Of a stretch of DNA of 64,000 nt, positions 46,010 to 55,009 are shown in pieces. Origin of the DNA: Bacteroidales bacterium (lineage in GTDB: Bacteria > Bacteroidota > Bacteroidia > Bacteroidales > GCA-2748055). The stretch lies in contig JARGFM010000008.1 of NCBI GenBank assembly GCA_029210725.1, positions 62,001-126,000 on the forward strand, given 5' to 3'. The notes under the pieces were generated by a model. It had not been told where the DNA came from, did not search any database, and worked only from the letters and a program-made list of their open reading frames with translations. A program made the position numbers and the translations under genes. Within the stretch, counting starts at the first letter, position 1. The number at the start of each line of letters is the position of its first letter.

Positions 46010-48769
46010 ATGAAAATTTTGGCCGGGCGCTTTCTTCTCGCCCTTTTCCTTAGCCTGTGCACCCTGGGGCTTGCTGCACAGGAGAACCGGGCCATGGAGG
46101 TCACTGATATTATGAAGTTTCAGCAGATTGAATCCCCCTCGGTCTCGCAGAATGGCCTTTGGGTGGTACATGCTGCTGTACCCGACCGGGGCGATCCCCG
46201 GGTGCTGGTCTACTCCAGTGACGGCCAGGTGCAGTATGAAATGGCCGGCAGCAAAGAACCGCTTATTTCGAACGACGGGCTCTGGATTGCAGCCGTCAAG
46301 GCTGTGCCGGCCAGTGAGCAAATGCTATCGGCGAAGGAAAAGAATCAGGGATCAAAAACCGGAATGCTCCTTTTAAATACTTCGACCGGAGAAGAGTTCT
46401 CCTACGAAAATGTGAAGTCGTTCACTTTCAGTAATAACAGCAGATGGCTGATTTATCATCACCATGGTAAAGAAGCTGAAAAAAAGGAGGACGAAAAGAA
46501 TCAAAAAAAACTGCAGGCGGGAAGCACCTTAACCATCCTGGAGCTGGGGAAAGCAGAAGGGGATAGCATCGCATTTGTATCAGCCTTTGCCCTGGATAGT
46601 ATTTCTCAGCACCTGGCCTATGTGGTGGCCGACACCGGGCAACTGGAGAACGGGATTTACTCGCTTGGTTTGTCCGCTCGCTCCGCCTCTCCGCTTACCC
46701 TCTATGCCGGCAGCAGTTCCTGGGCCGGAGAACTGAGCTGGAACAGCCGGACCGGGCAACTGGCATTCCTGGCAGGAGTGACCACGGATAAGGGAAAAAA
46801 GGGGGAAACCGGTCTATACCTGTGGAGGCCGGGAGCAAGGGAAGCTGAACGGGTGCTTTCAGACGAAGAACTTCAGAAGGAGTGGAAGATCTGGCACAGC
46901 AATAAACTACAATGGTCCAAAGACGGGCAGCGGCTCTTTCTGGGAACCAAACCCGGTTCTGAAATCCCTGAGCCGGAAGAGGAGAAACCCGACTCACTGA
47001 AAAGCCTTTACAGCAGTGAGGATATCCTGGCCGAACGGACCGTGGATGTATGGCACTGGAACGATCCTTACATTAACACCCACCAGAAGAAGAGGTGGGA
47101 ATCTGAAAAGAACCGCACCTATACCGGGGTATATTACCCGGACGAGGATCGTTTCGTCCAGCTGGCAGATCCGAAGATGCCCGATATCAGGATCCCAGAA
47201 AACCCTCATACAGCTCTGGGTTCGTCCTCACTACCCTATGCAAAGCGTATGACCTGGGATGGCCGTTACAGCGACTATTATCTGGTGAACCTGAGCTCTG
47301 GAAAGAAAGAACTGGTGCTAAGCGAACAACAGGGCAGTCCCTCCCTGTCGCCCGATGGAAAATATCTGAGCTGGTATGAAGACGGGGACTGGTACCTGAT
47401 GGATGCCCACAGCCTTGAATCCAGGAACCTGACTTCTGAGCTGGAAGTTCCTTTTGCTGATGAGGACTGGGACTACCCGGAAGATACACCGGGCTATGGA
47501 GTGGCCGGCTGGCTGGACAGTTCGGAAGCCCTGCTGCTCTATGACAAGTATGATATCTGGCAGTTTCCTGCCGTAACGGGCAGTCCGTTCTGTCTGACCG
47601 GGGGCAAAGGAAGGGAGGAAAAACTGCAGTTCAGAATCAGGGAACTGGACCTCGGGAAAACCTGCCTGGAATCCGGGGAACAATTGTTCCTTTCGGCTTA
47701 TCATGATCTCGAAAAATATACAGCAGTCTACCAGATGAAAGCAGGGAAACCGGGCGTATCCCCGCTTTCGGTCGGATTAAAAAAATACAATCTGCTGGCA
47801 AAGTCCAAAGAAGCCGACCTGCTCCTGTTCACCCGGCAGTCCTATACCGAATACCCGGACCTGTGGGTCACAGATCTGAAATTCAGGAACCCAAGAAAAC
47901 TTTCCGATCTGAATGCCCAGACCAGGGGCATTGCCTGGGGGGAGGCTGAACTGGTGGAATGGTCCTCTCTGGATGGCACCCCCCTGCAGGGGATCCTGAT
48001 CAAACCAGGAAATTACGAAGCAGGGAAAAAGTATCCGGTCCTGGTTTACTACTACCGCTTCTTCTCCAACCGTCTGTATGACTTTAACCGGGTGGAGTTA
48101 AGCCACCGGCCGTGCTTTCCCTTCTATGCAAGTAACGGCTATGCTATTTTTCTGCCCGACATTCGTTTTGATATTGGAAATCCCGGGTACTCGGCCACCA
48201 AATGCCTGGTACCAGGGGTACAGAAGCTGATCGACTCGGGCATTGCCGATCCCGGCGCCATTTGTCTGCACGGCCACTCCTGGAGTGGTTACCAGACTGC
48301 CTTTGCCATAACCCGGACCGATTTATTCACCTGCGCTATCGCCGGGGCTCCGGTCGCCAACATGACCTCTGCCTACAGTGGCATCCGCTGGGGAAGCGGG
48401 CTGGCCAGGCAGTTCCAGTATGAGAAATCGCAAAGCCGTATCGGGGGCAGCCTGTGGGAAGCCAGGGACCTGTATATTGAAAATTCCCCGGTCTTTTTCG
48501 CCGACCGGATTGAAACCCCTTTATTGATCATGTTTGGTGACGAAGATGATGCCGTGCCCTGGTACCAGGGCATTGAACTCTACCTGGCCATGCGCAGACT
48601 GGAGAAGGAGTGTCATTTCCTGCAGTACAGGGACGAACCGCACCATCCCAGGAAGTATGCCAACAAGCTGGATTGCACCCTGAAATACAAAGAGTACCTG
48701 GATCATTACCTGAAGGGGGAACCGGCAGCCGACTGGATCCTTACCGGGGTCCCTTATAAGGGAAAGTAA
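46010..48769 (+). CDS. S9-family prolyl-oligopeptidase-like serine peptidase, secreted
   Basis: 919 residues with a signal peptide (FLLALFLSLCTLGLAAQ). An N-terminal beta-propeller-like region (about 30-640, DPP IV/PREPL type with repeated SPSLSPDGKYLSWYEDGDWY-like blades) precedes an alpha/beta-hydrolase domain (about 660-919). Catalytic motifs are GHSWSGYQTAF (Ser757), GDEDDAV at 843-849 and DEPHHPRK at the C-terminus for the His. Such enzymes release dipeptides or cleave after Pro in the periplasm. It is co-directional with the plug-only gene 12 bases upstream; the pair may be co-transcribed, which would link peptide processing to a TonB-associated protein. Confidence 0.93.
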   Translation: MKILAGRFLLALFLSLCTLGLAAQENRAMEVTDIMKFQQIESPSVSQNGLWVVHAAVPDRGDPRVLVYSSDGQVQYEMAGSKEPLISNDGLWIAAVKAVPASEQMLSAKEKNQGSKTGMLLLNTSTGEEFSYENVKSFTFSNNSRWLIYHHHGKEAEKKEDEKNQKKLQAGSTLTILELGKAEGDSIAFVSAFALDSISQHLAYVVADTGQLENGIYSLGLSARSASPLTLYAGSSSWAGELSWNSRTGQLAFLAGVTTDKGKKGETGLYLWRPGAREAERVLSDEELQKEWKIWHSNKLQWSKDGQRLFLGTKPGSEIPEPEEEKPDSLKSLYSSEDILAERTVDVWHWNDPYINTHQKKRWESEKNRTYTGVYYPDEDRFVQLADPKMPDIRIPENPHTALGSSSLPYAKRMTWDGRYSDYYLVNLSSGKKELVLSEQQGSPSLSPDGKYLSWYEDGDWYLMDAHSLESRNLTSELEVPFADEDWDYPEDTPGYGVAGWLDSSEALLLYDKYDIWQFPAVTGSPFCLTGGKGREEKLQFRIRELDLGKTCLESGEQLFLSAYHDLEKYTAVYQMKAGKPGVSPLSVGLKKYNLLAKSKEADLLLFTRQSYTEYPDLWVTDLKFRNPRKLSDLNAQTRGIAWGEAELVEWSSLDGTPLQGILIKPGNYEAGKKYPVLVYYYRFFSNRLYDFNRVELSHRPCFPFYASNGYAIFLPDIRFDIGNPGYSATKCLVPGVQKLIDSGIADPGAICLHGHSWSGYQTAFAITRTDLFTCAIAGAPVANMTSAYSGIRWGSGLARQFQYEKSQSRIGGSLWEARDLYIENSPVFFADRIETPLLIMFGDEDDAVPWYQGIELYLAMRRLEKECHFLQYRDEPHHPRKYANKLDCTLKYKEYLDHYLKGEPAADWILTGVPYKGK

Positions 48770-48790
48770 GATGATCGTAAGCAGAGGGCA

Positions 48791-50668
48791 TCAGGAGAGC
48801 TGGTCCAGATCCATCCAACGCTCCATCTTCGCCTGAATCTCCTCCATGATCGAAGCGATGCGTATGGATTTACGGTTCAACTCTTCATAATCGAGCGAGT
48901 CGCTGTGCATCTCCTTTTCCAGAACTGATTTCTCGGTCTCCAGCTTTTCGATGGCCTCTTCCAGTCCGTCATACTCCTGCTGTTCCTTATAGGAGCGTTT
49001 GGTTTTTACCGGGTGAACTGCCTGTTTAGGCTTCAGCGCCTTCTCCGTGCTTCTGTTTTCTGCTTTCTTTCCGGATTCCTGCTGAAAGCGGTAATCGGAA
49101 TACGAACCGTAATGATCCCTGATTTTCCCCTCCCCCTCAAAAATAAAGAGATGATCGGTGAGCTTGTTCAGGAAATAACGGTCGTGCGAAACGATAATCA
49201 AACATCCTTTAAAAGCCAACAGAAACTCTTCCAGTTTATTCAGGGCAAACAGGTCCAGATCATTGGTGGGTTCATCGAGTACCAGGAAATTGGGATTTTT
49301 AATCAGGACCGTAAGCAGATGAAGCCGCCTGAGCTCCCCGCCACTCAGTTTTGCTATCCGCTTGTACTGGGCATCGGGCGAGAACATAAAGTATTCCAGG
49401 AAGCGCGAGGCGGAGATGGTCCGTCCATCCTCCATCTGGACTACCTCGGCAATCTCCTTCACCGCATCGATCACCCGCTGTTCCTCGTTCCAGGCGGGGC
49501 CCATCTGCCGGTAGTATCCCTGAACAAGGGTTTCACCGCTAATCACCCTCCCCGAGTCGGGCTGCTCCAGACTGGTGATCAGGTTCAGAAAAGTTGTCTT
49601 ACCGGTTCCGTTACGGCCAATGATCCCCAGCCGTTCTCCCCTGGCAAACTTATAGGAGAAATTGTCGATGATCAGAAGAGGGCCATATTGCTTTTTCAGC
49701 TTCTCGATCTCCATGATCTTCCCTCCCAGTCGTGGCGATTTTACCCGTAACACAAGCTCTCCGCCTTCCTCCACCAGCTTTGCTTTCTCTTCGATATCCC
49801 GGAAGGCATCGATGCGGGACTTCGATTTACCGGTTCTTGCCTTGGGCATCCGGCGTAACCATTCCAGCTCCCTTTTCATCAGCTGGCCCGCCCGGTGGGC
49901 CTCCACCTTGCGAAGATCTTCCCTGGCTGCCCTCTTTTCCAGGAAATATTCATAATTTCCCTGATATTGATAAAGTGTTCCCAGGCTCAATTCGAAAATC
50001 CGGTTACAAACCCTGTCCAGAAAAAAGCGGTCGTGGGTCACCATCAAAAGAGTCAGGCTGCTCCGCGACAAATAGACTTCCAGCCACTCAATCATATCGA
50101 TATCCAGATGGTTGGTGGGCTCATCCAGGATCAGGAAATCGGGTTCATCCAGCAGAACCAGGGCCATGGCCAGCCTCTTTTTTTCCCCACCGGACAACTG
50201 GCCAAAAAGCTGACTCGTCCGGGTGATGCGAAACAAATCCAGTAACTGCCTGAGCCGGCGCTCATAATCCCAGGCATGCAGGCGATCCATCTCCGCAGTA
50301 AGTGCTTCAAGACGGCCATCCGCCTCGTCCGGCTGCTGCCTGCCGTGTTCCAAAAGCACCTGCTCATACTCTTTAATAAGGGTCAACAGGGCTGTATTGG
50401 CCGAAAGAATCAGTTCATCGACAGTCAGGTCGGGATCCAGAACGGGACTCTGCTCCAGAAAGGCCACCTTGATATCGTTCCTGAAGGTGAAGGCACCGCT
50501 GTCGGACGACTCCAGACCTGCCAGGATTCGTAACAGAGTTGTTTTTCCGGTCCCGTTCCGGGCAATGATCGCTGTCTTCTCTCCCTTGGCCAGACCAAAG
50601 GTAATCTCTTCAAAGAGCAACTGGTCCCCGAAGGATTTTGATATATTCTCGGCCGAAAGGTAGTTCAT
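48791..50668 (-). CDS. ABC-F family ATPase (Uup/EttA-like)
   Basis: About 625 residues from ATG 50668 (MNYLSAENISKSFGDQ); the frame runs seven residues further upstream. Two ABC domains in one chain: Walker A GRNGTGKTTL in both (ARNGTGKTTLLRIL and GRNGTGKTTFLNL), signature LSGGEKKRLAMAL and LSGGELRRLHLL, Walker B DEPTNHLD and DEPTNDLD. There is a linker between them and a C-terminal coiled coil (about 560-625, EAIEKLETEKSVLEKEM). No membrane domains, so it is an ABC-F soluble translation or ribosome-associated factor rather than a transporter. The C-terminal extension favours the Uup-type subgroup. The gene converges with the S9 peptidase. Confidence 0.95.
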   Translation of the reverse strand: MNYLSAENISKSFGDQLLFEEITFGLAKGEKTAIIARNGTGKTTLLRILAGLESSDSGAFTFRNDIKVAFLEQSPVLDPDLTVDELILSANTALLTLIKEYEQVLLEHGRQQPDEADGRLEALTAEMDRLHAWDYERRLRQLLDLFRITRTSQLFGQLSGGEKKRLAMALVLLDEPDFLILDEPTNHLDIDMIEWLEVYLSRSSLTLLMVTHDRFFLDRVCNRIFELSLGTLYQYQGNYEYFLEKRAAREDLRKVEAHRAGQLMKRELEWLRRMPKARTGKSKSRIDAFRDIEEKAKLVEEGGELVLRVKSPRLGGKIMEIEKLKKQYGPLLIIDNFSYKFARGERLGIIGRNGTGKTTFLNLITSLEQPDSGRVISGETLVQGYYRQMGPAWNEEQRVIDAVKEIAEVVQMEDGRTISASRFLEYFMFSPDAQYKRIAKLSGGELRRLHLLTVLIKNPNFLVLDEPTNDLDLFALNKLEEFLLAFKGCLIIVSHDRYFLNKLTDHLFIFEGEGKIRDHYGSYSDYRFQQESGKKAENRSTEKALKPKQAVHPVKTKRSYKEQQEYDGLEEAIEKLETEKSVLEKEMHSDSLDYEELNRKSIRIASIMEEIQAKMERWMDLDQLS

Positions 50669-50675
50669 GTTCGCC

Positions 50676-50683
50676 CAAAGATA
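50676..50683 (-). promoter_or_regulatory. Candidate -7 element of the ABC-F gene promoter
   Basis: On the minus strand it reads TATCTTTG, a perfect TAnnTTTG match, ending only seven bases before the ATG at 50668. If used, the mRNA would be nearly leaderless. The -33 region has no clear TTTG. Confidence 0.35.
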
Positions 50684-50781
50684 ACTCAATTCGCATACAC
50701 GGTACAGGGAAAATTGCTTTCTCCGCTTCGGTGATCCTGTAAAAAATGGTAAATTGAAAACGAAACTGTAAAATACGAGCT

Positions 50782-51663
50782 ATGAAAATTCTACTTGTCT
50801 CCTTTGCAAGCATCGCTATCCTGTTCAGCTGCAACACTTCCGGTTCCAAACAGGCTCCTGATGAAAAGGAGGCTGAAATCAACTGGTCCTTAAAAGAAGT
50901 CTGGAGCACAGATACCCTGCTGGCTACCTGCGAATCGGTTCTCTATGACAAATCCAGAAATCTGCTGTTTGTATCCTGCATCAACGGGGCTCCCGCAGAG
51001 AAAAACGGGGAGGGTTATATCTCAAGCCTCCGGCCCGATGGCCGCATAGAGACGCTTAAATGGGTCACGGGTTTAAATGCTCCCAAAGGAATGGGGGTGA
51101 GCGGGAATCTGCTCTATGTAGCGGATATTGATCAGCTTGTAATCATTGATATAGAAAACTCGGAAATCATTGAAAGGCTGGACATTGAAGGGGCCTCTTT
51201 CCTGAATGATGTGGCTGTCGGAACCAGCGGCAGAGTATATTTTACCGATTCTGATACAGGCTTTATTTGGATATACAGCGATGGAAAGCTGGGAGCCTGG
51301 ATCACCGATAGCCTGGAGAGACCTAACGGGCTCTTTGTGGAGGAGTCAAGAATCCTTCTTACCTGCTCCGGAAGCGAGGACCTGAAAGTTATAAACAAAG
51401 CTACCGGAGCCGTAGAAACTGTGACCGGTGAGATTGGTCACGGCGATGGAATTGAGTTCACCGGAACCGAAGGCTACTATATCGCCACCAGCTGGAGCGG
51501 AGAAATCTTCATGATCGGTCCCGATTTCAAAAGGACAAGCCTTTTAAAGACTTCTGATAAGGAGATCAATTCGGCCGATATAGGATTCAACCTGGAGGAG
51601 CAGGTTCTCTATGTCCCCACCTTTTTTGATAACCGGGTAGTTGCCTATAAACTGGAGAGGTAA
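50782..51663 (+). CDS. SMP-30/gluconolactonase-like beta-propeller lipoprotein
   Basis: 293 residues, lipobox LFSC (Cys17). The mature protein is a six-bladed-propeller type with SMP-30/NHL-like blades: ESVLYDKSRNLLFVS, NLLYVADIDQLVIID, SFLNDVAVGTSGRVYFTDSD, ERPNGLFVE and GHGDGIEF. The usual metal-binding residues of gluconolactonases (Glu, Asn, Asp) can be matched to ESV, LNDV/PNG and HGDGI, but lactonase activity is only a possibility. It is the first gene of a plus-strand set: the next gene begins two bases after its stop. Confidence 0.85.
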   Translation: MKILLVSFASIAILFSCNTSGSKQAPDEKEAEINWSLKEVWSTDTLLATCESVLYDKSRNLLFVSCINGAPAEKNGEGYISSLRPDGRIETLKWVTGLNAPKGMGVSGNLLYVADIDQLVIIDIENSEIIERLDIEGASFLNDVAVGTSGRVYFTDSDTGFIWIYSDGKLGAWITDSLERPNGLFVEESRILLTCSGSEDLKVINKATGAVETVTGEIGHGDGIEFTGTEGYYIATSWSGEIFMIGPDFKRTSLLKTSDKEINSADIGFNLEEQVLYVPTFFDNRVVAYKLER

Positions 51664-51665
51664 AA

Positions 51666-52781
51666 ATGAGAACACTATGGACCCTCTGCATTCTTGGCTC
51701 AATGTGTCTGAACAGCCCGGGGCAGAATTCCGGGTCCGGTCTGCCCGAACCGGCTGTCCCGGGCGAAAATGCTTACCTGAGGAGTGAACTGATCTTCCGG
51801 CTTGACAACAGGCCCACCCCGGAGTGCCATGCCTCCACCCTGGTGGAGACCTCATCGGGCATAACAGCTGCCTGGTTTGGAGGCAGCCACGAAAAAAACA
51901 GGGATGTGGGAATCTGGATCTCTCACCTGGACGGTGACAGCTGGAGCACCCCGGTGGAGGTAGCCAATGGAGTACAGAATGATACGCTTCGCTATCCCTG
52001 CTGGAACCCGGTCCTGTTCCAGCCATTTAACGGCCCCCTGATGCTTTTCTATAAAGTGGGACCGAGTCCGCGCGATTGGTGGGGAGAGCTGATTACTTCT
52101 GAGGATCAGGGTTACAGCTGGTCGCCTCCCCGGAAATTGGGGGAGTCTGTACTGGGACCTCTGATCGGCCCGGTTAAAAACAAACCCATCCAGTTTGAAA
52201 ATGGCAGCATCCTCTGTCCCTCCAGTACTGAACGGATCGAGCAGGGCCAGACATACTGGCAGGTGCATTTTGAATTAAGCAGGGACCTGGGGAAAAGCTG
52301 GAAGGTGATCGGTCCCATCAATGACGGTATTGAATTTGATGCCATCCAGCCCAGCATACTCAGCTACGAAAATGGGGACCTTCAGATTCTCTGCCGGACC
52401 ATGCAGAATGTGATTTCTGAAAGCTGGTCCAGCGACGGAGGGTATCACTGGAGCCCGATGAAAGCAACGCAGCTCCCCAATCCCAGTGCCGGAACAGATG
52501 CGCTTACTCTGAAGGACGGAAGACAGTTACTGGTCTACAACCATTCGGAGCGGGGCAGGAATTCCCCCGGAAGAGGAATACTAAATGTGGCTCTTTCCGA
52601 AGACGGCATAAGCTGGACTCCGGTAATCACGCTTGAAAACCAGAAGGGAGAATTCTCCTATCCTGCAGTGATCCAGTCATCCGACAATCTGGTCCATATC
52701 AGCTATACCTATAATCGCAAATCGGTAAAATACGTGGTTTTTGACCCGGCGAAACTGGAACTGCCGCCCAGGAATAATTGA
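51666..52781 (+). CDS. Sialidase-like (BNR/Asp-box-type) secreted protein
   Basis: 371 residues with an N-terminal signal (LCILGSMCLNSPGQ). The fold is a six-bladed sialidase-type propeller: RPTPECHASTLVE, GGSHEKNRDVGIW, DQGYSWSPPRKL, SRDLGKSWKVIG and SDGGYHWSPM are Asp-box-like blades (S/T-x-D-x-G-x-x-W/T). The sialidase arginine triad and Tyr-Glu pair are not all recognisable, and some relatives are not sialidases (e.g. glycoside hydrolase- or BNR-only proteins). It overlaps or abuts the SSS symporter downstream and follows the SMP-30 gene, so it likely releases or binds a sugar acid taken up by that symporter. Confidence 0.82.
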   Translation: MRTLWTLCILGSMCLNSPGQNSGSGLPEPAVPGENAYLRSELIFRLDNRPTPECHASTLVETSSGITAAWFGGSHEKNRDVGIWISHLDGDSWSTPVEVANGVQNDTLRYPCWNPVLFQPFNGPLMLFYKVGPSPRDWWGELITSEDQGYSWSPPRKLGESVLGPLIGPVKNKPIQFENGSILCPSSTERIEQGQTYWQVHFELSRDLGKSWKVIGPINDGIEFDAIQPSILSYENGDLQILCRTMQNVISESWSSDGGYHWSPMKATQLPNPSAGTDALTLKDGRQLLVYNHSERGRNSPGRGILNVALSEDGISWTPVITLENQKGEFSYPAVIQSSDNLVHISYTYNRKSVKYVVFDPAKLELPPRNN

Positions 52782-52786
52782 GGGAA

Positions 52787-54265
52787 ATGCATTCACTGGA
52801 CATCCTTATATTTATCGCCTACATGGCCGGAGTAAGCCTGTTTGGGGCCTCTTTCTACAGGAAAAACAGGACCTCATCTGCCTTTACGCTGGGCAACCGG
52901 AATATCCCCGGTTGGGTGATCACCCTGTCCATTTTTGCCACTTTTGTCAGCAGCATCAGCTTCCTGGCCCTTCCGGGCACGGCCTATCAAAGCAACTGGA
53001 ATCCTTTTGTATTCAGCCTGACCATTCCACTGGCCGCTTTGATTGCTGTAAAATTCTTTGTGCCGCTCTACAGGAGGGTCAACAGTCCCTCTGCCTATAG
53101 TTACCTGGAGGAACGATTCGGGCCCTGGGCCCGGATTTATGCTTCGGTCTGCTACCTGCTCACGCAGTTAATGAGGGTTGGGACCATCCTTTACCTGCTG
53201 GCCCTGACCCTTCATGCTGTCTTCGGATGGAACATGGCCCTGATTATTGTGATTACCGGTTTCACCATTATGGCCTACTCCATGCTTGGAGGATTGCAGG
53301 CGGTGGTTTGGACCGATGCGATCCAGGGGATTCTGCTGATTTGCGGGGCCCTTTTAACTCTTCTTTTCATCCTGTTGCGAATGCCCGACGGGGGAGCTCA
53401 GGTTTTCCGGATCGCTGCGGATCAGGGAAAGTTCAGCCTGGGCAGTTTCGGACTGGATCTTTCTGCTTCCACCTTCTGGGTGGTCCTGGTATACGGCATC
53501 TTTATCAACCTGCAGAATTTTGGGATTGACCAGAACTACATTCAACGCTATATGGCCTCCAGGTCCGACCGTGCGGCAAAGAGATCGGCCCTGTCGGGCG
53601 GTTTGCTGTATATCCCCGTATCCCTGCTGTTTCTCTTGATCGGAACCGCCCTGTACGCCTTCTACACTTCCGGTGCCTCCCTCCTTCCGCCGGAACTGCA
53701 GGGTCTTGAAAAAGCGGATCAGATTTTCCCGCACTTTATTGTAAATCAACTTCCCAGGGGAGTAAGCGGGCTGCTTATTGCCTCCATTTTTGCGGCAGGG
53801 ATGAGCACCATCTCCACCAGCTATAACAGTTCGGCCACGGTCTTTCTTTCCGATTATTACAAGAAGTTCGGCAAGGAGGAAAAAAGTGAAAAGGAATCCA
53901 TGAAGGTCCTCTATATCTCCTCGGTGGTGATCTCCATCCTGGGAATCGGGATTGCGCTGGCCATGATCAATGTAAAATCTGCGCTGGATACCTGGTGGAA
54001 ACTGGCATCCATTTTCAGCGGTGGCATGCTGGGGCTTTTCCTGCTGGGGGCATTCTCCGGGAGAAGCAGCTCGCCGGCCGCTTTGACCGGAGTGATCCTG
54101 GGCATAGCGGTCATCGCCTGGATGAGCCTCTCTTCGCTGGCAGATGACCCGTCCAGGTACGGCAATATTTTTCACTCCTACCTGACCATCGTTTTTGGAA
54201 CCCTCACTATTTTTCTGGCAGGCTTTCTTATATCCGGTTTGGCGGCCAGACTCAAACCATCCTGA
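52787..54265 (+). CDS. Sodium:solute symporter (SSS family)
   Basis: About 492 residues from ATG 52787, preceded by AGGGAA; a TTG at 52778 overlapping the previous stop is a weaker start. Twelve to fourteen hydrophobic segments with SSS signatures: SSISFLALPGTAYQSNWNPF, AYSYLEERFG, GGLQAVVWTDAIQG, NFGIDQNYIQRYMASRS and SIFAAGMSTISTSYNSS. SSS proteins use Na+ to import sugars, sialic acids, amino acids or acids. Context with a sialidase-like and SMP-30-like protein suggests a sugar or sugar-acid substrate, which is inference. The C-terminus is followed by a 50-base gap and a phosphoesterase gene. Confidence 0.93.
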   Translation: MHSLDILIFIAYMAGVSLFGASFYRKNRTSSAFTLGNRNIPGWVITLSIFATFVSSISFLALPGTAYQSNWNPFVFSLTIPLAALIAVKFFVPLYRRVNSPSAYSYLEERFGPWARIYASVCYLLTQLMRVGTILYLLALTLHAVFGWNMALIIVITGFTIMAYSMLGGLQAVVWTDAIQGILLICGALLTLLFILLRMPDGGAQVFRIAADQGKFSLGSFGLDLSASTFWVVLVYGIFINLQNFGIDQNYIQRYMASRSDRAAKRSALSGGLLYIPVSLLFLLIGTALYAFYTSGASLLPPELQGLEKADQIFPHFIVNQLPRGVSGLLIASIFAAGMSTISTSYNSSATVFLSDYYKKFGKEEKSEKESMKVLYISSVVISILGIGIALAMINVKSALDTWWKLASIFSGGMLGLFLLGAFSGRSSSPAALTGVILGIAVIAWMSLSSLADDPSRYGNIFHSYLTIVFGTLTIFLAGFLISGLAARLKPS

Positions 54266-54315
54266 TTTCAGATCTCCCAAAAATCATTAGCTTTGATTCT
54301 GCCAAGTTTTTCAAG

Positions 54316-55008
54316 GTGCAATTAGCGATCCTGTCAGATATTCACGAGGACCTGAGCCGATTACGCAGGGTTCTGAAAAAGATTGACCAGAAAGGCTGTG
54401 ATCTGACCGTCTGTCTGGGAGATATTTCCGGATTCAGCGAACCATTCTACAGGTACCGGAAATCGCGAAATGCTTCTGCCTGCCTGGAGCTGGTCCGGAG
54501 AAAGTGTGACATTATTATCCCCGGCAACCACGACCTGCATGCCGCAGGAAAGATTCCGGAGCCGTCCACCTCCGTAAAGGATGAACGATGGGACCATCAT
54601 AAGGATCTGGATCCGGGATTCAGCGAGGAAGAGATCGCGTTCCTCTCAGCGCTTCCAAGCTTCCGGATTCTCCCGGGCCATGGGAAGGGAATCCTGCTCA
54701 GCCATTATGCCAGCCCCAATATTTCCGGTATTGTAAAAGGATTCTACACCCGTGGAAGTGAGTTTGCTTCTCATTTCCGGTTTATGCAGGAGAAGGGATG
54801 CGCTCTGGGCTTTACCGGCCACGCCCATGCGCGTGGATTCTACACGGTTGGCCTGCAAGGGGTCAGGCATTATTCCTACAGGCGATTGCTGCTGAAAGAT
54901 TTTCCGCTCATTATCGGGATTCCACCGGTAACCCGCCACAAATACCGCACAGGTTTTTGTATCTTTGATACAAACAGTAGTCTCCTTCAAGTCTTTAAGC
55001 AATACTGA
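54316..55008 (+). CDS. Calcineurin-like metallophosphoesterase
   Basis: 230 residues from a GTG start (54316). Metal-binding motifs in order: LSDIHED (D-x-H), LGDISGF (GD), GNHDLH (GNH[DE]), LLSHY and FTGHAHARGFY (GHxH). This is the complete calcineurin-like set for a two-metal phosphoesterase of the YfcE/MJ0936 type. No signal, so cytosolic. The substrate is unknown; a nucleotide second messenger or phosphodiester is possible. Its stop is one base from the ATG of the Cache-PAS-CBS-DUF294 regulator, so the two are translationally coupled. Confidence 0.9.
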   Translation: MQLAILSDIHEDLSRLRRVLKKIDQKGCDLTVCLGDISGFSEPFYRYRKSRNASACLELVRRKCDIIIPGNHDLHAAGKIPEPSTSVKDERWDHHKDLDPGFSEEEIAFLSALPSFRILPGHGKGILLSHYASPNISGIVKGFYTRGSEFASHFRFMQEKGCALGFTGHAHARGFYTVGLQGVRHYSYRRLLLKDFPLIIGIPPVTRHKYRTGFCIFDTNSSLLQVFKQY

Positions 55009-55009
55009 C

